Shown here: positions 61,428-64,000 of the stretch, in pieces | Layout of the letters: each line of letters starts with the position of its first letter | Position numbering within the stretch: the stretch's first letter is position 1 | Assembly (NCBI GenBank): GCA_023055505.1 | Contig: JALIRH010000074.1 | Coordinates: 1,645,001 to 1,709,000, forward strand | DNA length: 64,000 nt | Source of the DNA: Callipepla californica brunnescens | Taxonomy: Eukaryota > Chordata > Aves > Galliformes > Odontophoridae | Reading direction: 5' to 3' | Made by a program: the position numbers and the translations under genes | The notes under the pieces: model-generated | What the model saw: only the letters and a program-made list of their open reading frames with translations | What the model was told of the DNA's origin: nothing | Database searches by the model: none

Positions 61428-64000
61428 CACCCTCCTTGTGAACATTTAAATCTGCTTGGTGGTCCACATTGCTCCAGAGGTATTGCTTTGTATTGCTACA
61501 AGAGCAACCAGAAACTGATTCCCAATCTCATCTTTTCCTTCCCACACCACTGGAAGCCAAGCCTTCTGCTGAGGCAGCAGCCTTGGACCTCTGGGATATT
61601 GAGGAGACCCTTCATTGGTGAAACTGAGCAGAAAGCTGTAACTTCAATCATCCATTGAGATGCTGTGCACATCTCAGTGCTTAACAGCGTCCCCCCTGGT
61701 TAATGACACATCTCCTCAGTTTTTCTTGTAGGTCTTTTTTTTTTTCTGTATGAGCATTGTTTTTGCAGGCAGAATACCTCCAGCTGTTGCTGTCTCATCC
61801 CAGAACAGGATAGAAAATAATGATTTCCCCTCTAGTTTGCTTAATAGAAAAATCACGTTACAGCAGTGAAATACTGCTGAATGGTTCAGTAAACACAAAC
61901 AACAGCACAGCTCCCTGATATCTCAATGGAGAGCTCTAAAATAGCATGTAGGTCCTTTGGGTATCATCCTCACTCTGTTAGATGGGACTTTGCCATGTAA
62001 ACATTCAAAAACTGAGAGTCGCTCAGTATTCTCAGTTCTGGAAGATCACTGGGAACTGGTCCAAGATTGGATCTCGCATTAAGGGAAGATTTCTCCAAAG
62101 AGAAGTTCCACATGAGTGAGTTCCCTCAGGATGCAAGGGCTCTTGGCTGCTGCTTTTATAAGATATATATGGAGAAGCCACAGTGTGCTATAAAGACTTT
62201 ACTGGGGAATGTTTTACAAGGCTCATTTTCACGATGGCTACCTCCAAGGCTCTGCAGTTGAAAGTGTGTATTCACCTTCTTGAAAAACAGAGCTGTCTTG
62301 ACAATCTGCTCCAGTTCTGCATGCAAGGATCTTTCGGTTATGTTATGGGTGACCCTTTACACTGTGTTTAATGACTTTATGGGAAGCTGGGAAAACGTCC
62401 AATCATTCATACTTGAAATATTGCACTTTGGACTTGGTACCAATACAAGCAACCTCGTACTTTATAAAACTGACTGGGAACTGGTTCCCCACCCCTTCTG
62501 CTTTTCCAAGAACTACAGCCACCACAATAAAGTAGCTGTAGAATTTATGATCATTTACAGTAAGTGGAAACAAAGCTCTTCTGGTATCCCATCCCTGGTA
62601 CTAGTTTATTTTGCTTAAAGCATTCAAAGTCATATGAAACACTTCATGAACCATCTCATGCAAGTACCTACCAGGCCTTTTGAGCTGCTTGGTCCTGCCT
62701 AGGAAACCAGTAACAAAAATTTCCTTGCAGTTATACTATAAGACTCAAATTATTCACTCAAATCAAGTCAGCCAGAAAAGTGGCCCTACTGACTCAAGGT
62801 CTGTAGAAGTTCTCTCAGTGACTGTTTTTCATTTCTTTACCATTGGTATGTTTTCTAGAAGTTACACTTCATGATAAGGCTCTCTTGCACATCCAAATGA
62901 ACTCCTGACAAATGCAGAAGAAACTTTAAAGTAACCTGGACAGAGATGAAAGCAAGTCCTATTTTACTTCAGAAAGAGCTGAAAGAGGGAGATCTTCCCA
63001 GCTTGAGTGATAGATCTGCAATTTGAGTTAAGGCAAACACAGCTCCCTGTCCAGCATCTGGACTGTTTTGAAAAGAAGATGTTATGTCTGTCAACCTGCC
63101 CAGAAATCCTTTAGCTGGCAAAAAGAATCTGAAACTAAGATTGTCAGAAGCCAAATAGGAATATTTTGCAAAGGCTTCAGGGGTGTTTGGACTGGGGAGA
63201 GGAAGAGAATTCCTAGAAAACATATCTGGGAAAAGAGACTGTCCGCTGACTTGTAACAAGAGCTTAATCTGCTGCAGTTGAGCACAAATGTGTAGATTCC
63301 CAAGGCTGTGAATTTCTGGACTGTGAGCTGTGAAATGGCATAAGCACAGCTAATTGTGTGTAAAATGGGATTGAGCAAACAGTATTGACAAACCTGAAGT
63401 GCATGAGGGTGGCAAACTCCCCTGCTGTAGCTTCTCTATTTTCTGCATTGGCATTGCAGTGCAGTAGCTTTTCTCTTACAGACCTGGCACACCAGAAAAA
63501 TGTTGGGCTGGTTTGATACAGAGGTGGAGGAACTGGGAAGTGGCCATGATCCCAGACAGACTCCTTTTGGAAGAGCACCTGCTGTCCCCATTCCCAGGCA
63601 GGACATTCATTCTTCCTGAGGCTCATAAGCCCTTCTCAATCTAACTGAGGGTGGCTAGTAAAAGTGTTAAAGGTTTGTCTGTACCCTATCAGAGGATACA
63701 GCAGCACACACTGGTAAGGGTGGTCCCTATGAGATGCCCCTCACTGTTGCAAAGCTTCTTACAAAGAGATTCATGCAGCTTGCAAAAGCACTGTCAGTGC
63801 TGCCCAGGAGCAAGTAGCAGCATTTAAACACATTTGATAGCTGTCTGTAAGGTATGTCATTCATTTTATGAGTACTTGTAAAACGGGAAATTCAAAGATT
63901 GCCTATGATAGTCTGTGGAACTAGAAATATGGCATGCAGCAGTTCAGTAGAGATTTCAATAAAGATTTACTTTAAATGTCCTCGGATAATACAGTTTCTG
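61428..64000. other. Intergenic to window end, nothing recognised
   Basis: No exon or named repeat recognised. Overlapping minus ORFs at 62969-63626 have no family resemblance. Confidence 0.5.

Noticed and set aside
1..64000. CRISPR arrays, operons, insertion sequences, phage or plasmid features
   Set aside because: The spliced vertebrate gene and CR1/MIR repeats show this is animal nuclear DNA, and no regularly spaced repeat array exists.

Overview
This window is vertebrate nuclear DNA and most likely comes from a bird. The coding sequence is split into short exons with GT-AG introns. Operons, ribosome binding sites and dense long ORFs are absent. Most recognisable repeats are old, truncated CR1 LINE tails, which is the typical avian repeat landscape, and there is little sign of SINEs other than one relic of a MIR. 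The exact species cannot be fixed from the sequence; a galliform-like genome is a reasonable guess.

Region 1 (1-8.95 kb) holds the only gene I can support: the first six coding exons, on the minus strand, of a sodium/sugar cotransporter. It matches SLC5A9 (SGLT4) better than the other SGLT paralogues. The exons are 8807-8679, 7843-7772, 5442-5338, 3520-3356, 896-791 and 561-481. They join in frame with intron phases 0,0,0,0,1,1 and encode about 219 residues, roughly the N-terminal third of the protein. The rest of the gene lies beyond the left edge. Just upstream of the preferred start codon are an HNF4-type site and an HNF1-type site, which fits a kidney/intestine sugar transporter promoter.

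Region 2 (8.95-64 kb) is a gene-poor flank. I found no exon I can defend, no CpG island, no tRNA or rRNA and no CRISPR array. It carries CR1 fragments (about 19.2, 24.6, 33.3, 33.7, 38.7, 43.4, 46.9 and 47.5 kb, plus one in SLC5A9 intron 3) and a clear ancient MIR relic at 28.4 kb. It also holds microsatellites, two strong polypyrimidine tracts near 18 kb, several exact local tandem duplications, and a pair of related copies of an unidentified sequence at 13.4 and 14.9 kb. In mammals the region upstream of SLC5A9 leads towards TRABD2B/FOXD2, but no exon of those genes was recognised here.

I did not find a new multi-gene system. The best leads are the compact HNF1/HNF4 module at the SLC5A9 start, the MIR relic with its neighbouring motif-rich DNA (about 28.1-28.7 kb), and the internally triplicated CR1-like repeat at 19.2 kb.
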